Below are positions 24,333 through 36,473 of a stretch of DNA of 64,000 nucleotides, piece after piece. The stretch is from positions 34,909,702 through 34,973,701 of the forward strand of contig NC_039361.1 of the NCBI RefSeq assembly GCF_003573695.1. Direction: 5' to 3'. Source of the stretch: Papaver somniferum (Eukaryota; Streptophyta; Magnoliopsida; Ranunculales; Papaveraceae). The first letter of the stretch is position 1; the number at the start of each line of letters is the position of its first letter. The notes under the pieces were generated by a model that did not search any database, was not told the DNA's origin, and was given only the letters and a program-made list of their open reading frames with translations. The position numbers and the translations under genes were made by a program.

Positions 24333-25882
24333 TTAGAAGGTTCCCACAGATGCCCATCCTTTCTTCTCCAATTCCACCCTAAGTGCCTGATACATAAAAA
24401 TAGTACTAGATAATCCATTCATTGCTTGATGACTTCACCAAAGGAAAATGCAGAATGCCTGTAAACTACTAAACTCGGAGAGAAAATGGTTTTTGCCTTG
24501 TGTTTACCTTGATTCTTTTCTTGTTAACTTCGAAATCAAAGTTTCCGAACCGAGAAGCAGATCGATATTCAACCGTTGAGTTCTTGCCAGGCGGGAACCA
24601 AAACTCCACATCATCAACAAACTGAAATATATGCAGCTTGCCATTATTGATCAGACACAGAAAAGAAACTCAGTAAAACAAAATGTCTTCGGAATTAAAA
24701 GAATATCGTACCCCCATGATTGGGCTCTCATACTCTACGCGTATATAATCATCTTTCTTCTCCACGATCCGTGGTGTGAAATTATCTGGTTTCTTCGACT
24801 TTATCTGCACAAGTGACACCTAAGTTACTCTTCAGTGCAAGCATCTACTGTCACTTGTTTAGAAGACCTAAGCTGGAGTGCTGAACCAGCTTTGTTGTCA
24901 AAATCCCTAAACTTGATATGATCCTATAACAGTAATGTGATTATTATTTGGTTCTCTTAGTGTATGCCTTCTAGTGATCACATAATTTAACAGTGGCAGC
25001 TACTCGGCCAATGTTGCATCAGAAAATGTGATATGAAAAGCTTTCAGCTATACCTGAAGCTCATCTAAATCATCATGTGTGCAAGAATGTCTGACACCCA
25101 ACATTTCAGTACCTCTAACATTCTACAATTCTTAAACTCATTCATGCATTATTGGTCCAACGGTGTAAATTATCCCTCGGAAGCAAGAATACTTCCGCAA
25201 GACATTGAATGTACTTGATAGGTTCATGTGAATTTCTTAGTTACGCCAAAAGAAAAGACGAATGAGAAGGGAAGTCATAGATACCACTAGGATGAGCTCG
25301 TTCATCGCCTCTTCTCTACTGACAGGTTTTTTCCTCCCTCTTCCATTTTCAGGATTATAACTCCTTTACAACCAAAATTAACACCATTAATTAGTAAAAC
25401 AATATAGGACCGGAATACATGGTTAAGGTGAGATTGAGAAATTACCATGGTGGTGCATAATGAGTAAGATCAGTAACATCTTCAGAAGTAGAAATACAAT
25501 TATTAGTAGCTGGACAAAGTGCTAATGCATGTGGATTATTCTGTACACCCAAATAGTTAGGCTTTTTACCACCGAAATGGAAGATTGCTCCAAGTACAGC
25601 AATCTCACTTGTCCTCAATATAATTTCTCTTCAATAACAGATTGGAATGAAATTTAGTTCTCCATGGGTGAGATTGAATATCAAAAAGAGGGTAGAGAAA
25701 GGGAATTCTTACCTACGACCCAATTGCTTGTTTGGTTCTTCATTGATTTCTTGATTAGAAAAGATGATGTAGGAAATTCGTGAAGACCCTTTGTTGGAAC
25801 TTGGGTTGTTGTTGTAGAAATGAGTGTAGGTATAATTTTTATTGCTGGATTTTAATGGGGAGGATGAAACCATGGATGCCAT
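24333..25882 (-). CDS. DUF1499 domain protein, probable plastid precursor
   Basis: Six exons on the reverse strand give a 225-aa frame: 25882-25713, 25613-25446, 25363-25285, 24804-24712, 24621-24508 and 24386-24333. All introns are GT...AG. The first 45 or so residues (MASMVSSSPLKSSNKNYTYT onward) are rich in Ser, Asn, Thr and Tyr and poor in acidic residues, as in chloroplast transit peptides. The domain follows: KPNYLGVQNNPHALALCPAT with NNCISTSEDV, then HYAPPW, then KKPVSREEAMNELILV, then FTPRIVEKKDDYIRVEYESP, then VDDVEFWFPPGKNSTVEYRS with ASRFGNFDFEVNKKRIKAL at the end. Plant homologues are annotated only as DUF1499 proteins, some found in thylakoid or plastid fractions. The molecular role is not known. 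It converges with PBF1, with 564 bp between the two stop codons. Confidence 0.9.
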
Positions 25883-26449
25883 TTCTGAAGTTCTGTAATT
25901 TCTGTTCAGTTCTTCTCACTGTCGCCGTCTCTGACTTCACTTTTGTGATCAACTCGGTTATGAATGAGTTTGAATAACGTGTTTATTATTTGACCATAGG
26001 ATAAAATGAGTCGGGTTGACTCGTGGTTGGAAAGTGGAGTACTTTTTACTAAAAAGTGGATACTTTATGGACGACAGCACTGGGAGACGGGGTACTTTCC
26101 CAAAGTAGGTGGGAGTGGGACTTCGGAGTCTTGAATCTCTCGACTGAACTCTTGTGTATCATCCACATATATATTCTTATTTGGGACCCTCCTTATTTTT
26201 CATTTTTAATAGAAAAATAAATATTTATTATTAGGTTAAATAAAAGTTACAGTCATGTTCAGAGTGCATCTAAGTGCACCCCCATCTAACCAAGGGTGCA
26301 CATTCCTCCCCTCTACATTGGCCAGCAACTAACCATAGTTGTTGTTTTTTTTTTTTTTTGAAACAACTAACCATAGTTACTAGTACAACCGTTGCCCCTC
26401 CTACCGAAGAAGAATCTGAAGATGGTATTTGTCTGCGACTAGCTTCGTC
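25883..26449. other. Upstream region of the DUF1499 gene; no gene
   Basis: The first few hundred bases contain the likely promoter of the reverse-strand DUF1499 gene. An A-rich stretch around 26205-26230 and a T-run at 26345-26360 follow. A 73-codon open frame at 26274 has no domain and overlaps the hairpin array, so it is not called. Confidence 0.4.
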
Positions 26450-26617
26450 CCGTTTCAGAAAAAGTGATACTTTCGCTCCGTTTCAGAAAACGTGATACTT
26501 TCGCCGCGTTTCAGAAAAAGTGATACTTTCGAGCGAAAGTATCACTTTTTCTAAAACGGAGGGAAAGTATCACTTTTCCTAAAACGGAATGTGAAAGTAT
26601 CACTTTTCCAGAAACGA
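26450..26617. repeat. Symmetric hairpin minisatellite: 3 direct + 3 inverted 28-bp units
   Basis: Three head-to-tail units of 28 bp (starts 26450, 26478, 26506; core CGTTTCAGAAAAAGTGATAC) are followed without a spacer by three reverse-complement units (from about 26533; core GAAAGTATCACTTTTTCTAA). The centre is TTTCGAGCGAAA near 26532. The array could fold into one 84-bp stem. A further diverged inverted unit lies near 26714. The core resembles Stowaway-type MITE ends (CTCCGTTTCA...). Confidence 0.9.
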
Positions 26618-26779
26618 AAAATTAGTCGATCCATAAACCAAAATATGGTTGAATGATGTGTTATGCATCTTTTATGGTGCTATGCATTCAATTTTCGAAA
26701 ATTGTACCTAAAGTGAAAGTATCATTTTTTTTGAAGCGGAGCGAATACATACGTTTTTTTTTCTTTTTTATTTGAAGCA

Positions 26780-29450
26780 TGTAGTATTATTAGTTGCAAC
26801 GGAAAATTAATTTATGCATAAACCAATGGCTACATAAAGTATTATGTATCTTTTGTGGTGGTTTGCATAATGGATGCATATTTAAATTTCTAAAATTATG
26901 CCTAAATGATAAATACTTCCGAATTTCCTAAAAAATCTAAATTTGATATTGTTGTTTGTACTCGCTGCCTAGGTTTTTTATAAGCTTTCCAACGAGAAAT
27001 TTGTAAAATTCAAAAACACGAATTTTTAGATATGTTATATTAAAGTTTACATTCAAATTATACCCCTAAAAAATAGGATACACAAGGAGTTATAGTAATT
27101 GGACTAAAAGAAAGGGACAATTTTGTCTAGTGATAAAGTAGCCATGAAATCGAAAATTTGTGTTAGGTTTCATTTGACAAAAAAGTGGTCATAAAAGGAC
27201 TCTCTCCCTACGGGCCCTCCGGTCGGTTGGCCCAATTAATGCTATTTTATATTTTTTTTAATTATGGAAATTGAATTTGCCAACTGTCTGTTTTCATAAA
27301 TTCTCTCTCTAACTTTTTTACTTCTCCAATTTCATCTTCTCGGTGTGTTGAGTGAAAATGGACGACACCAAATTTTGATTAACAAATAAAATTAAGATCA
27401 TGGGTTTATACCATGCTTCGATCGAATAACAATCTTCAAACACCGTTACTCTCAGATTGCAATATGCCATGATTTAATCAATTATTAATGAATCACCATG
27501 GATAAGAATTAAAACCTCTAGTAAAAATAAAAATCGTATCACAAATCCATACCAAAGTGATTGCAGCATGCCATGGTTTAATTAGTTATATATGATTTCC
27601 ATTTTAATAAATCTCACTAAACTGTAGAACCCAACCATTTTCTCAAAATTTATAATCATTCGAACAATTTTTCGCAAAGTTAACACCTGCATACCTACAA
27701 ACAAGACTTGTTCAAAATAAATTTTCGGCACTATATTTTATGGCTGTGAGGCTGTTAGCAAAAATACGATCAAATCATGAGAGCGAACGAAATCTGATGC
27801 TGGTTTGTTCATGGGAGCATTGGCAATTGTTTCTTTGGGAACGAGAAGTGAGACTGAATAATAAATAGTCATTTAAAGTATAAGGGCTAAATACAGAATA
27901 ACATAAAGTTTATAAGTTTTCAAAGAATTAAATATATTGAAAATGATAGACTTTCCTAGTTTTACGGATCAGTGGTTTTGATAAAGATCTAACGGTTATG
28001 TGATGCGAGATCATTTTTGTTGTCACGCGCACATCCGCGTGACAACACGACTCAAAAATAATTGATTATAATAAATTTTCAAACAATTTTTCTTGTTTAT
28101 GGAAATAATTGATTTTTTCAATTATAATGGTTACCAAACGCATATAGAATCCATCATAATCTGCATAATGGATTATGGGCTGATAATCCATTACAATAAT
28201 GGTTACCAAACATCTACCACATCTTTCCCCTGAACCATTTTTGTAAGGTAGTAAAGATGTTCGTTAAAAGTTATTCCAAAAAAATAACATATACAAGATG
28301 ATAATTACATCATCAATGACGTCACCCTACGACCAATCCATAATTTTTAGGACCAAACTATAATATATTTTTTCAAAAAGGAGCAAACAGACAGTTGACT
28401 GAGTCAACTGGACTAGACTCTCTCTAATATACTATTACTAGGACTAGATGGTATTTCCTACTATAAAGATAATGACTGAACTTAACTCGAGTAATTGTAA
28501 ATCATTAGGGTTCTGCTAATCGAGTGATTGTAATTTGTCTATTGAAGATATTTTTTTTTCATGATTAAAACTAGTACTACTATTGAGTGATGACGACAAT
28601 GTCATTCATTATCATTTGTTGTTATAGTCAGTTTATAAATAATGTACTGTGCTTGAATAGTACTACTACTTTAAAATGCACTTAATAGTGGTTGAAGCTA
28701 AAGCGTTAGAGAAATTTCATTTTTTTTCTTTTTGCAATCTTGTATGGTTTGAACTTTGAAGAATAATATAATGGACTTGGTGGGATAAGGAAATATTTGA
28801 AGTTTTGGTTGCTTGCTGTTTATTTTTAGTTACTACTGTTTATTTATGTTTGTCAAATATTAAATTGGAAATAAAATCTAAGGCGTAATGGAATAAAATA
28901 ATCAAAATAATATGGAAAATGCCTAGTCAATGAAGATGGTTAGAATATAACTCGACGGTATAATTCAGGTTAACTCTTGGCCCGTTCCAAGAGCAGATTT
29001 AAATAACGTCTGATGAGGTGCATAGTTAATAACACAAGTTGAAACAACGCCTAGTTGTCATATACGATGTCTAAACTCAAACCAGAATTCTACTTATGGT
29101 TGCCTATATATGATTTTTCTTTTAATAAATTTAGGCGAAAAACTAAAATTACAGCGAAGTACAGCTTAGCATACTTGAATCTTTTCGTCGTTGCTTCTGT
29201 GGCAGCTCTTTTATGGACTTGTCCTAATCTTTGGTAATTAATCATTGATATCTTTATATTTGATGAAATAAATAAATTAACATAGTAATATGTATGAGTC
29301 TTTCTCCGAACCGTAAATCCTTGAGTTTTGATTTTCATGTAGATTTGATTTTGGTCCGAAATTTGAATGTCGTAATTTTCACCTTTAATAGGCAGTTGCA
29401 TCTAGAGAAAATCATAATTATCACCTAAAACACTCAGTAGTAATCCGTTA
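26780..29450. other. Gene-free AT-rich stretch with small repeats
   Basis: I see no gene. A short inverted repeat TTGTCACGCG/CGCGTGACAA occurs at 28020-28050. A direct repeat ATAATGGTTACCAAAC, of a type common at MITE ends, is seen at 28121-28138 and 28195-28212. A short open frame at 29055 has no recognisable domain. Confidence 0.4.
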
Positions 29451-29760
29451 TGTTAGAGCATTGCTTGGTCGAATTCATAAGTGTTGCTATTTCAAGCTTG
29501 TTGTCAAATTTAGTTGATCGATACTATATCTTGATTTCTAGTCTACATTTGGTCAAGTCTCGGATTATGATAGAAGTGTGTGGTTGAGTACCAAACATCA
29601 CTGCATTTTACCGTTTGAAAGCAAAGATCAACCGAAGCTTTTGGAGAACTTCATCAACAAAAGGTAAGTGAAGACTGAACCACCTATTTCTCAAGTTTAC
29701 AATTCGTTTCGACTTTTATACATATAATATGTATATCAAGCATTATTCAAACGTTTTCAC
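29451..29760 (+). repeat. 5' fragment of the Copia-like LTR, forward
   Basis: It starts TGTTAGAGCATTGCTTGGTC and follows the LTR start block (TTGATTTCTAGTCTACATTT; GAGAACTTCATCAACAAAAG) for about 300 bp, then loses similarity. It is a truncated member of the family at 50873 and 59258. Confidence 0.7.
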
Positions 29761-30860
29761 ACGCAATCGTGTGTAAATACCATGAATTTATTAAAATAAA
29801 AACACTTTTCCTGCTAATTAATAGAAAACTTTAGGTCCATACAAGTTTTAAAAATTTCAACCAAGTTTCCGGCTAATTCCAGCCGAGTCCCCGGAGGTTC
29901 AACCAAAAATTTTGGACGATTTCGGCCAATTCCAACCAAATTTTGTCTCGGCGGTATTAAGAATTCCGCTACCTTGAGAGCCGAAACAGGAATTTTCAGC
30001 GAGATCTCGACCGAAATTAACTACATTGATCACAACCAACTGTTTTTTAGAATGATTCTATGTTGACACCCAAAATAACTTGGAATAATCCTATAAGGGG
30101 ATCTGAGGAACAAAGGAAAAACCCTCTAGAATTGAGATTATAAACAGGCATAGGTGGGTCCCTATTTGTTTCTTACGGGACTATCCTGGGATGAGAAGCA
30201 TTTTCGCTTCTTTTTTTATACTCATTTTTGTTTGATTTTTAGGGTTGAATATTTTCTTTTGTTTCCTCGAGGCAACATGAGCTTCGAGAATATAGAGACA
30301 AGCAATATTTGGAACTCCATAAACGGATGATAGGTCAATTTTGGCCATAACTCATTTGACTTGGCCAAGGTGTTTTCTTCATCCTTCTGACGATCGTTTC
30401 TTTCTCATTCCTTTCCCCTTTTCTTTCTCACCATTTTGCTTTATATCCTGCTTTGACCTTGTTGTTAAACTTTTTTTTTTGTTATGGCTTATTTATCAAA
30501 AAATAATAACGATTTTGACGTGATCCTTCGTACGATGACTGAAATAATATCAGAACCTCAAACTTTATGATGATGATGATACTGCTGAGCTTTTACAAAT
30601 CATAATAAGAATTTGGTTTTTCAAGTTTTCTCTTTCTTGTAAATAGTGTAGTTTAATCATTTTGAATGAAGTTGGTATAATCTAAAGTTTTTTTATTTTA
30701 TGTGATTTGGAAGCAGCATTGCAGAGTTCTCCTTCGTGTGTTAAAGAAGATTTTACGTTAATGAAAAGATGGCAAAAATACTTTCTCATTGAAGATTATG
30801 ATATCAAGTTTGTTTACCTTCTTGGTGCATTTTTATGGTTTAGCATTGAGTATGATGAAT
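29761..30860. other. No gene recognised
   Basis: The stretch is mixed AT-rich sequence with no supported coding region. A 60-codon frame at 30341 is hydrophobic by chance (T-rich) and lacks context. Confidence 0.3.
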
Positions 30861-30864
30861 GCTA

Positions 30865-31330
30865 CTAGGAACACATGCTTCTTTGATCCTCAGAAGAAAG
30901 TATGCTAAGGTGAGGGTAAGAATATTGGATATTATTAAACTCTCCCTAAAGATATGATGGTGGAGTTAAAATCAAAGAAGCAGGTAAAGATAAATGAGTG
31001 AAGTTGTCAAATGGCAATGGTGAATGCTACTAAGATCTTTAACATGGCTAAACAAATAGGAACACATGATCCTACAAATACTCAAATGGAAGTGAAGTGA
31101 TGAAAGGTGAGGGTAAGATTGGATGTTATCAAACCCTCCCTAAATATGTGGTGGTGATGTTGAAACCAAGGAAGCAGATAAAAAATACATTCAGATAAGA
31201 AATACTCCAAGCTTGTGTTTCCATTGTGGGTATTTGGGTCATTTAATGAAGCAATCTCTCATCTATCAAGGAAAGTTGGAAAGTTCCTGTCCTAAACACA
31301 GAGGAAATAATAGTTAAATGAAAGACAAAT
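30865..31330 (+). pseudogene. Degenerate retroelement ORF1-like relic with internal duplication
   Basis: The forward strand encodes LCFHCGYLGHLMKQS near 31212, a zinc knuckle of the CX2CX4HX4C type whose last Cys is Ser. Upstream, a block of about 85 bp starting GGTGAGGGTAAGA recurs (about 30910 and 31108) with many stops. The type cannot be fixed; a LINE ORF1 or a gag is likely. Confidence 0.35.
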
Positions 31331-31765
31331 CTCTGGAAAGGTAATCAAAAGAGACTTGTACTTATCATAAACCTTATGAACCTGATTTTTTTTTCCAGCC
31401 CTACGTAGAACAGAGATGTAGTAAAGAAGATAAAAGAATGCTCAAGAGCCATTGATTATATATGGGAGAATGAACAATCAGATGGCAAACACATGACATC
31501 TTCAGATTAATATGGTTGCGCTAAATATGAGCGAATCTAACGGTCAATATAGAGATATGAATGTTGAAGTTGTTAGAGGTATGTCTGATAGTATCAAAGA
31601 AGCCACCAACATTAACTGAGGAAATTCTATAGATTAGGATCAAGAATTTATGAATACACTAAAGGGTGTAGGAATTGATAGTTGTAACAATTTAGAGGGC
31701 CACATTAAAGATACTATCAGGAAAAAAAAGAGAGGAAAAAGCTAGTGTTGTCATAAAAACTATCG

Positions 31766-31990
31766 GGAAACCGAGGTTATGTTAATCTCGAATATGCATG
31801 TTTCCATAAAAGTAAATTTCATGAAACATCCTACTTTAAATAACTTACCTCGAATCCTTTACTTACATCTTTACATTAGCATGATTGAATACTAGCATTA
31901 ATATAATGTACAAGATAATAGACAATCACACACGTCAAAAAATTATATGGTTGATCTTCCCTTTGTAGGTTACATCAACGGCCAATACTA
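31766..31990. repeat. Diverged direct repeat, copy 1
   Basis: GGAAACCGAGGTTA, TTTCCATAAAAGTAAATTTC, CATGAAACATCCTACTT and AATAGACAATCACA occur here in the same order as at 33366-33600. The pair may be the LTRs of a decayed element of about 1.8 kb. Confidence 0.6.
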
Positions 31991-33365
31991 TATATAAAGG
32001 ATCTTTCATTATCATAACAAGTTATTATATCGACACACTTCATATAATCCAACGACTTAGAAACAACAAGACATATTACAAAGAGCTCATCTCTTAATTT
32101 GTTTATCTTCTTCTATAAACTCCATTATCATGGTTGATTCAAATTTAGACAAGAACATCATGAATTCTCTAGCTTCTTATGTATGAATCTCGGAAATCCT
32201 AGATTTATCCCATACTCGCTCTTACTACAAGTCCCTCTTTAAACATAGATTTTTACCCATCACACATCATTGTAGGACACAATGGTTGTGACCCTCGATC
32301 TCTCTCGTTATTGATAGGATTCTCAAGAGAATAATTTTCTCTTCACCATATAAGCCCTTTTATACATTAATTACATCCTTGCTCCCCAAATCTTAGATTC
32401 TTCTAAGAATAGTATTCCACCTTAATTAGGAAACTCTGAACTTGGAAAACACTCCAATAAATCTTCATACAAGTTTCCTATTCCATGCAAACCTTGTACA
32501 CATTTTATTCCCGGAAGTGCCCTTTAGCCACGATTTCTAAAGCATAAATCACTGTTTTATGCTACAAAAACTGTAAGTAAAAGTCCGTTTTTTGCCACAT
32601 GATTTTGTTTACAAAACAGAACCCTTAAAATTACCACCTTTTGTGACGTGAACAAAACCACGTTCTTCACTCTAACAAAGCATAAAACCACCTTAAATAA
32701 GAATAAGGATATCCTTTGGGACACCATTACTAGTACGAATCAAAATTGTCTTGTACTTTGAGCTTGAACCACCACCTAAGCTAAATCCATTACTGACACT
32801 TGCACCACCTGAATAGTTGTTTCTCGATCTTCTAGCATCACCACAAACAACTTCTTCACAATTCTGTGTCGGCTTGTATTAAACTACTTCGTCTCTATGT
32901 TCACTCATTATTCCACCTTTGTAAAGTACTATTTTTTCGACGTATTTCTAACATTTGACACTGGTTAAACTGAGCCATTAAACAATTCTAGAAGGATTTC
33001 ACCAACTCCAAGAACAACAATCTTGGGTCATCCTCCATGTAGATAAAACATTCAAAAATCTTCATATGTTATGTATGAACGGTTGTTAACACCACCATGA
33101 TTCAAAAAATATTCTCTTGACAATATTTGCAGACACCAATTGAACCTACGTACAATCTTCTCTCGTAATGAAAACACCTTCAACACGAATCATACTCACA
33201 TCAAACAAAGCTTTCAGATCTTTATTGATGTCTTCATATTCTTTGTTTGACCTCGGTCGACTCATCATCTTCACGAACTATATCCTTCTGATACGAACCA
33301 AGATTTTTTATTTTTTTTAACCTATTGTTTTAATTATCAAAATCCACACTCATTGCACCACTTAT
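31991..33365. other. Sequence between the two direct repeats; no intact gene
   Basis: No long frame survives. On the reverse strand a short stretch encodes SNGFSLGGGSSSKYKTILIR near 32760, which looks protein-like, but I cannot place it. Confidence 0.3.
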
Positions 33366-33600
33366 CTGGAAACCGAGGTTAAGTTCATCCCAAAATGAAA
33401 TGTTTCCATAAGAGTAAATTCCATGAAACATCCTACTTAAGATAACTTAGCTCAAATCATTTATTAGCATCTTTAGATTAACAATAACATGATTGATAAT
33501 ACTATAATGATTATAATGTACACGATAATAGACAATCACATACGGAAAAAAATATTATGTGGTTTACCTTCCCTCTGTAGGCTACATCCACGAACAAACA
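33366..33600. repeat. Diverged direct repeat, copy 2
   Basis: This is the second copy of the 31766-31990 repeat. It is cut short on the right close to the MITE that begins at 33687. Confidence 0.6.
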
Positions 33601-33686
33601 TCCTCTTATTTCCTTACAAAAAAAATCGTTAGCTCATTGGAGCATGATGTCGTAGCATTCCAAAACTCAAAAAACAAAAGGGAAAC

Positions 33687-34075
33687 TTGGGAAAATGATC
33701 CAATATGGACTGCAATCTTGGGGATCTGCCCCAATGTTAAAAAGAGTTGGAAAAATGCCCCACTGTTAGAAATCTCGGTTAAGTCCACATGTGCGACTTC
33801 CCACGTGCGAAAAAAAGACAAAAGTTTTACTCGAAAATATTTTCGAGTTCCATTATAAGTTGAGTTTTTGCTTCTAGAGTATAACCAAGGACAATCAATG
33901 GCTTCATGGTCATCACTTTTGTTACACAGTGAACATTTTTCCAACTTTTTTCTACATGTGAATAGTTACATGTGTGGACTTAACCGAGATTTTTAATAGT
34001 GTAGCATTTTTCCAATTTTTTTCAACGGTGGGGCAGATCCCCAATATTACAGTCCATATTGGGGCATTTTCCCAA
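33687..34075. mobile_element. MITE with about 107-bp terminal inverted repeats
   Basis: The left arm 33687-33793 (TTGGGAAAATGATCCAATAT, GGACTGCAAT, GGGGATCTGCCCC, TCGGTTAAGTCCACATGTG) is the inverted copy of 33968-34075, with about 15% differences by eye. The centre holds a small palindrome CTCGAAAATATTTTCGAG. Long inverted repeats suggest a Mutator-like MITE, but a 9-bp duplication was not found. Confidence 0.75.
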
Positions 34076-34657
34076 AACAAAATCCAAGGAACCATCGTCA
34101 AGTATCGGGCATACCTATCACCTACCCTATGGGAAAGGTCCTAAGTTCATCGCACCTAGGGCTGCACAAGAACCGGTTGAGATGACCTGACCAGAGTGGA
34201 ACCGGAAATACCGGACCAGGACCGGACCGGAATCGGTGTAGCCGGTACAGACACCGGTACTGGAAGTTGAGAACCGGTCTACACCGGTACATACACCGGT
34301 TCTTGGGAAGGACCGGACTTGAACCGGACCATAAGTACCGGTTAATGTGAGCCATAAGATCTAGATATAGATTTAATCTCAACCGTCCTTACTAGGTATA
34401 GTCTAATAGACTATCGAGTTCGAGAATCAATTCATTCATCTTCTTATTCTTTTTTTCTCTCGAAGAGCAAGAACAACATCTCTTCTTAACTCTTCTCTAT
34501 GTTCGATACTTCGATTGGTTCTTCTTCCTCACCATATCTGAGTCTCAGGTAACTATTCTGCATCTTCTTGTTCAATTTGTTTGAATCTTCATGGATTGAT
34601 TTAGGGTTTGAATCGATTTGAAATTGATTAAGGGTTTGATTGAATATTGTTTTGTTT

Positions 34658-34772
34658 GAGATTGATTTGGGGTTTTTAGGGTTTGTTTGAATTTCGTTCT
34701 GTATGAGATTGATTTGGTGTTTTTAGGGTTTGTTTGAATATCGTTCTGTATGAGATTGATTTGGGGTTTTAG
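34658..34772 (+). repeat. 47-bp tandem repeat inside the hAT element
   Basis: GAGATTGATTTGG recurs at 34658, 34705 and 34752, each followed by GTTTTTAGGGTTTG or a shortened form, at a 47-bp period. Confidence 0.85.
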
Positions 34773-35149
34773 TGCGTATGGCTTGAACTTCTCTTTTCTA
34801 TTCTTTTTTCATACTAGCAGAGTACCAGTGATGCCCTCGATTTGTAATTTGGTGCTTGAGCTTTTGAATGAAAATACATGGATGTTTCTAAACCTTTTAG
34901 TCTTGTTTCATTGCTTTTGAAAGCTTTTACAGATTCATTTAACTAGCAGAGTAGCAAATGCAGGGTACTCTACATCTTCTGACAAATTAGTAAATTACCA
35001 TTATTTAATAATGACTGAAATTTGATAGTCTGAATTTTTACCTCAATTATTGTATGTTCTTGCTTTTCGACAGTTACTCAGTTAATGTTTTTCCTTACAT
35101 TGCATTATTTTATCTCAATCTAACATTGTGTTTGTATTTTATGTTTGTT

Positions 35150-35438
35150 AGATTCCACATCAAATGCAACTCCGACTACAAGTACAACTCAACACATAGA
35201 GGTTGGATCATCCTCTCAAGCTGCATCTCACACAAATGATGAAACTGAAACTGCAACTCCAACAAGTACAACTGAAGTTGGAGATAGAAAAAAGAAGCAC
35301 GACAAAGTGAGATCAAGTGTTTGGTTGGAAATGACTAGGATAAATGATACTCATGCTGAATGTCATCATTGCCACAGAAGATAGGCTGCTCACAATGAAG
35401 TAAATGGCACTGCTGGATTACAAAAGCATTTGAATAGA
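35150..35438 (+). pseudogene. hAT transposase N-terminal exon with BED zinc finger, broken
   Basis: An acceptor-like TTTGTTAG precedes a Ser/Thr-rich leader (DSTSNATPTTSTTQHIEVGS). The BED-finger block follows: SSVWLEMTRINDTHAECHHC, HRR, a TAG stop, then AAHNEVNGTAGLQKHLNRCP and a TAA. The pattern CxxC...HxxxxxC is that of the DNA-binding BED domain of plant hAT transposases. The catalytic and dimerisation parts are absent, so the element depends on transposase supplied elsewhere. Confidence 0.75.
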
Positions 35439-36179
35439 TGTCCATAAAATCCCAACAGCAAGGTTGGTAGCTTTCTGTGTAGTCTTTTTTTTAAGGTTGT
35501 TTTCTTATGTAACAACTTCCTTAAATTTATTCTTGAAAACTTTGTTCGAGACAGGACACAATAACTATACATAGGAGTAGAAACAACTTTCTTTGTATGC
35601 ATATGAAAGTAGTAATGATTGCAATCTCTTAAGAAATGATGCATTTTTGAAGTTGTTGATGTGGGGATGCTGAGTATGTATTGTGGAGATAAAACTGAAT
35701 GGTATATATGGTTGTTGTTGCAGGCAGGAAGATACATAAGGAGTTGGTAGTTGCAGGTAGTGGCTCAGCTTAACAGAAGCAATGCAGTGAAGAAGTGGTG
35801 CTTTGATGACTGGATGGATGAGTTGGGGAGGAAATGGTGCTTTGGTTCAGCTGAACAAAGCAATGCAGTTTAGCTGTTTAAGTACTTAGAATAATCTAAT
35901 TAGTATTATGAACTTATGGAAATTGAAAATATGTAAGAGAATGACCTGTTTTTAGTATTATGAACTTATGGAAAATTGGAAACGTTATTTTTAGTATTTT
36001 GAATTGTTTCTTTTCAGGTAAAAATCCCGGTATCGGACTTGTACCGGAGTACCGGTACAACACCAGGTACAAGTACAGGTATCGGTACTCAAATTTCAGT
36101 ACCGGTCAACACCAGGTACATGGACCGGTCCCATAGGAGAACCGGGCTGTACCGGAGTATGTGCAGCCCTAATCGCACC

Positions 36180-36473
36180 AAATGAGTCTTAAAATGGTGC
36201 ATAGTTGGCGGTGTCCGGCCTGACTATGATCCGACTCGCCTGTTCCGGGAGAAAGGTCAAAAGCCGAAAAACACACAAAAAAAAAAAAAGAAAAGAAAAA
36301 AAATACCAAGGACTGATATGTAAATTAATAAATCCAGGCGGGAACAAGAAAAGGCAAAATTCTCTATTTCTTCTAGAAGACAATTTTTTCAACTTTCAAA
36401 ACCCTCCTCTCAAATCTTCCCCTGCACTCTCCCCATCTCTCTTCTTCTCTGAAATCCGAACTTGTCAAATAAA
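36180..36473 (+). promoter_or_regulatory. KU80 upstream region and leader
   Basis: Only 294 bp separate the hAT element from the KU80 ATG. The stretch contains a purine-rich A/G tract (36274-36305) and a C+T-rich leader (36405-36450), common in plant 5' leaders. No clear TATA box is seen, as expected for a low-level DNA-repair gene. Confidence 0.4.

Larger units (their letters stand above)
34157..36171. mobile_element. Non-autonomous hAT transposon with perfect ends
   Basis: The ends TAGGGCTGCACA (34157) and TGTGCAGCCCTA (36171, apart from one position) are inverted repeats. ATCGCACC occurs directly outside both ends (34149-34156 and 36172-36179), the 8-bp duplication diagnostic of hAT elements. 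Both subterminal regions are packed with ACCGG/CCGGT motifs (34170-34345 and 36027-36155), the arrangement seen in hAT transposase-binding ends. Inside is a broken BED zinc finger. The 2015-bp length is too short for a full transposase. Its right end is about 300 bp from the KU80 start codon. Confidence 0.92.

Noticed and set aside
26450..26617. CRISPR-like repeat array
   Set aside because: The units are contiguous with no spacers, the second half is inverted, and the surroundings are a plant nuclear genome.
28020..28050. Transcription terminator-like hairpin (TTGTCACGCG...CGCGTGACAA)
   Set aside because: Intrinsic terminators are not a feature of plant nuclear genes. It is more likely part of a decayed MITE.
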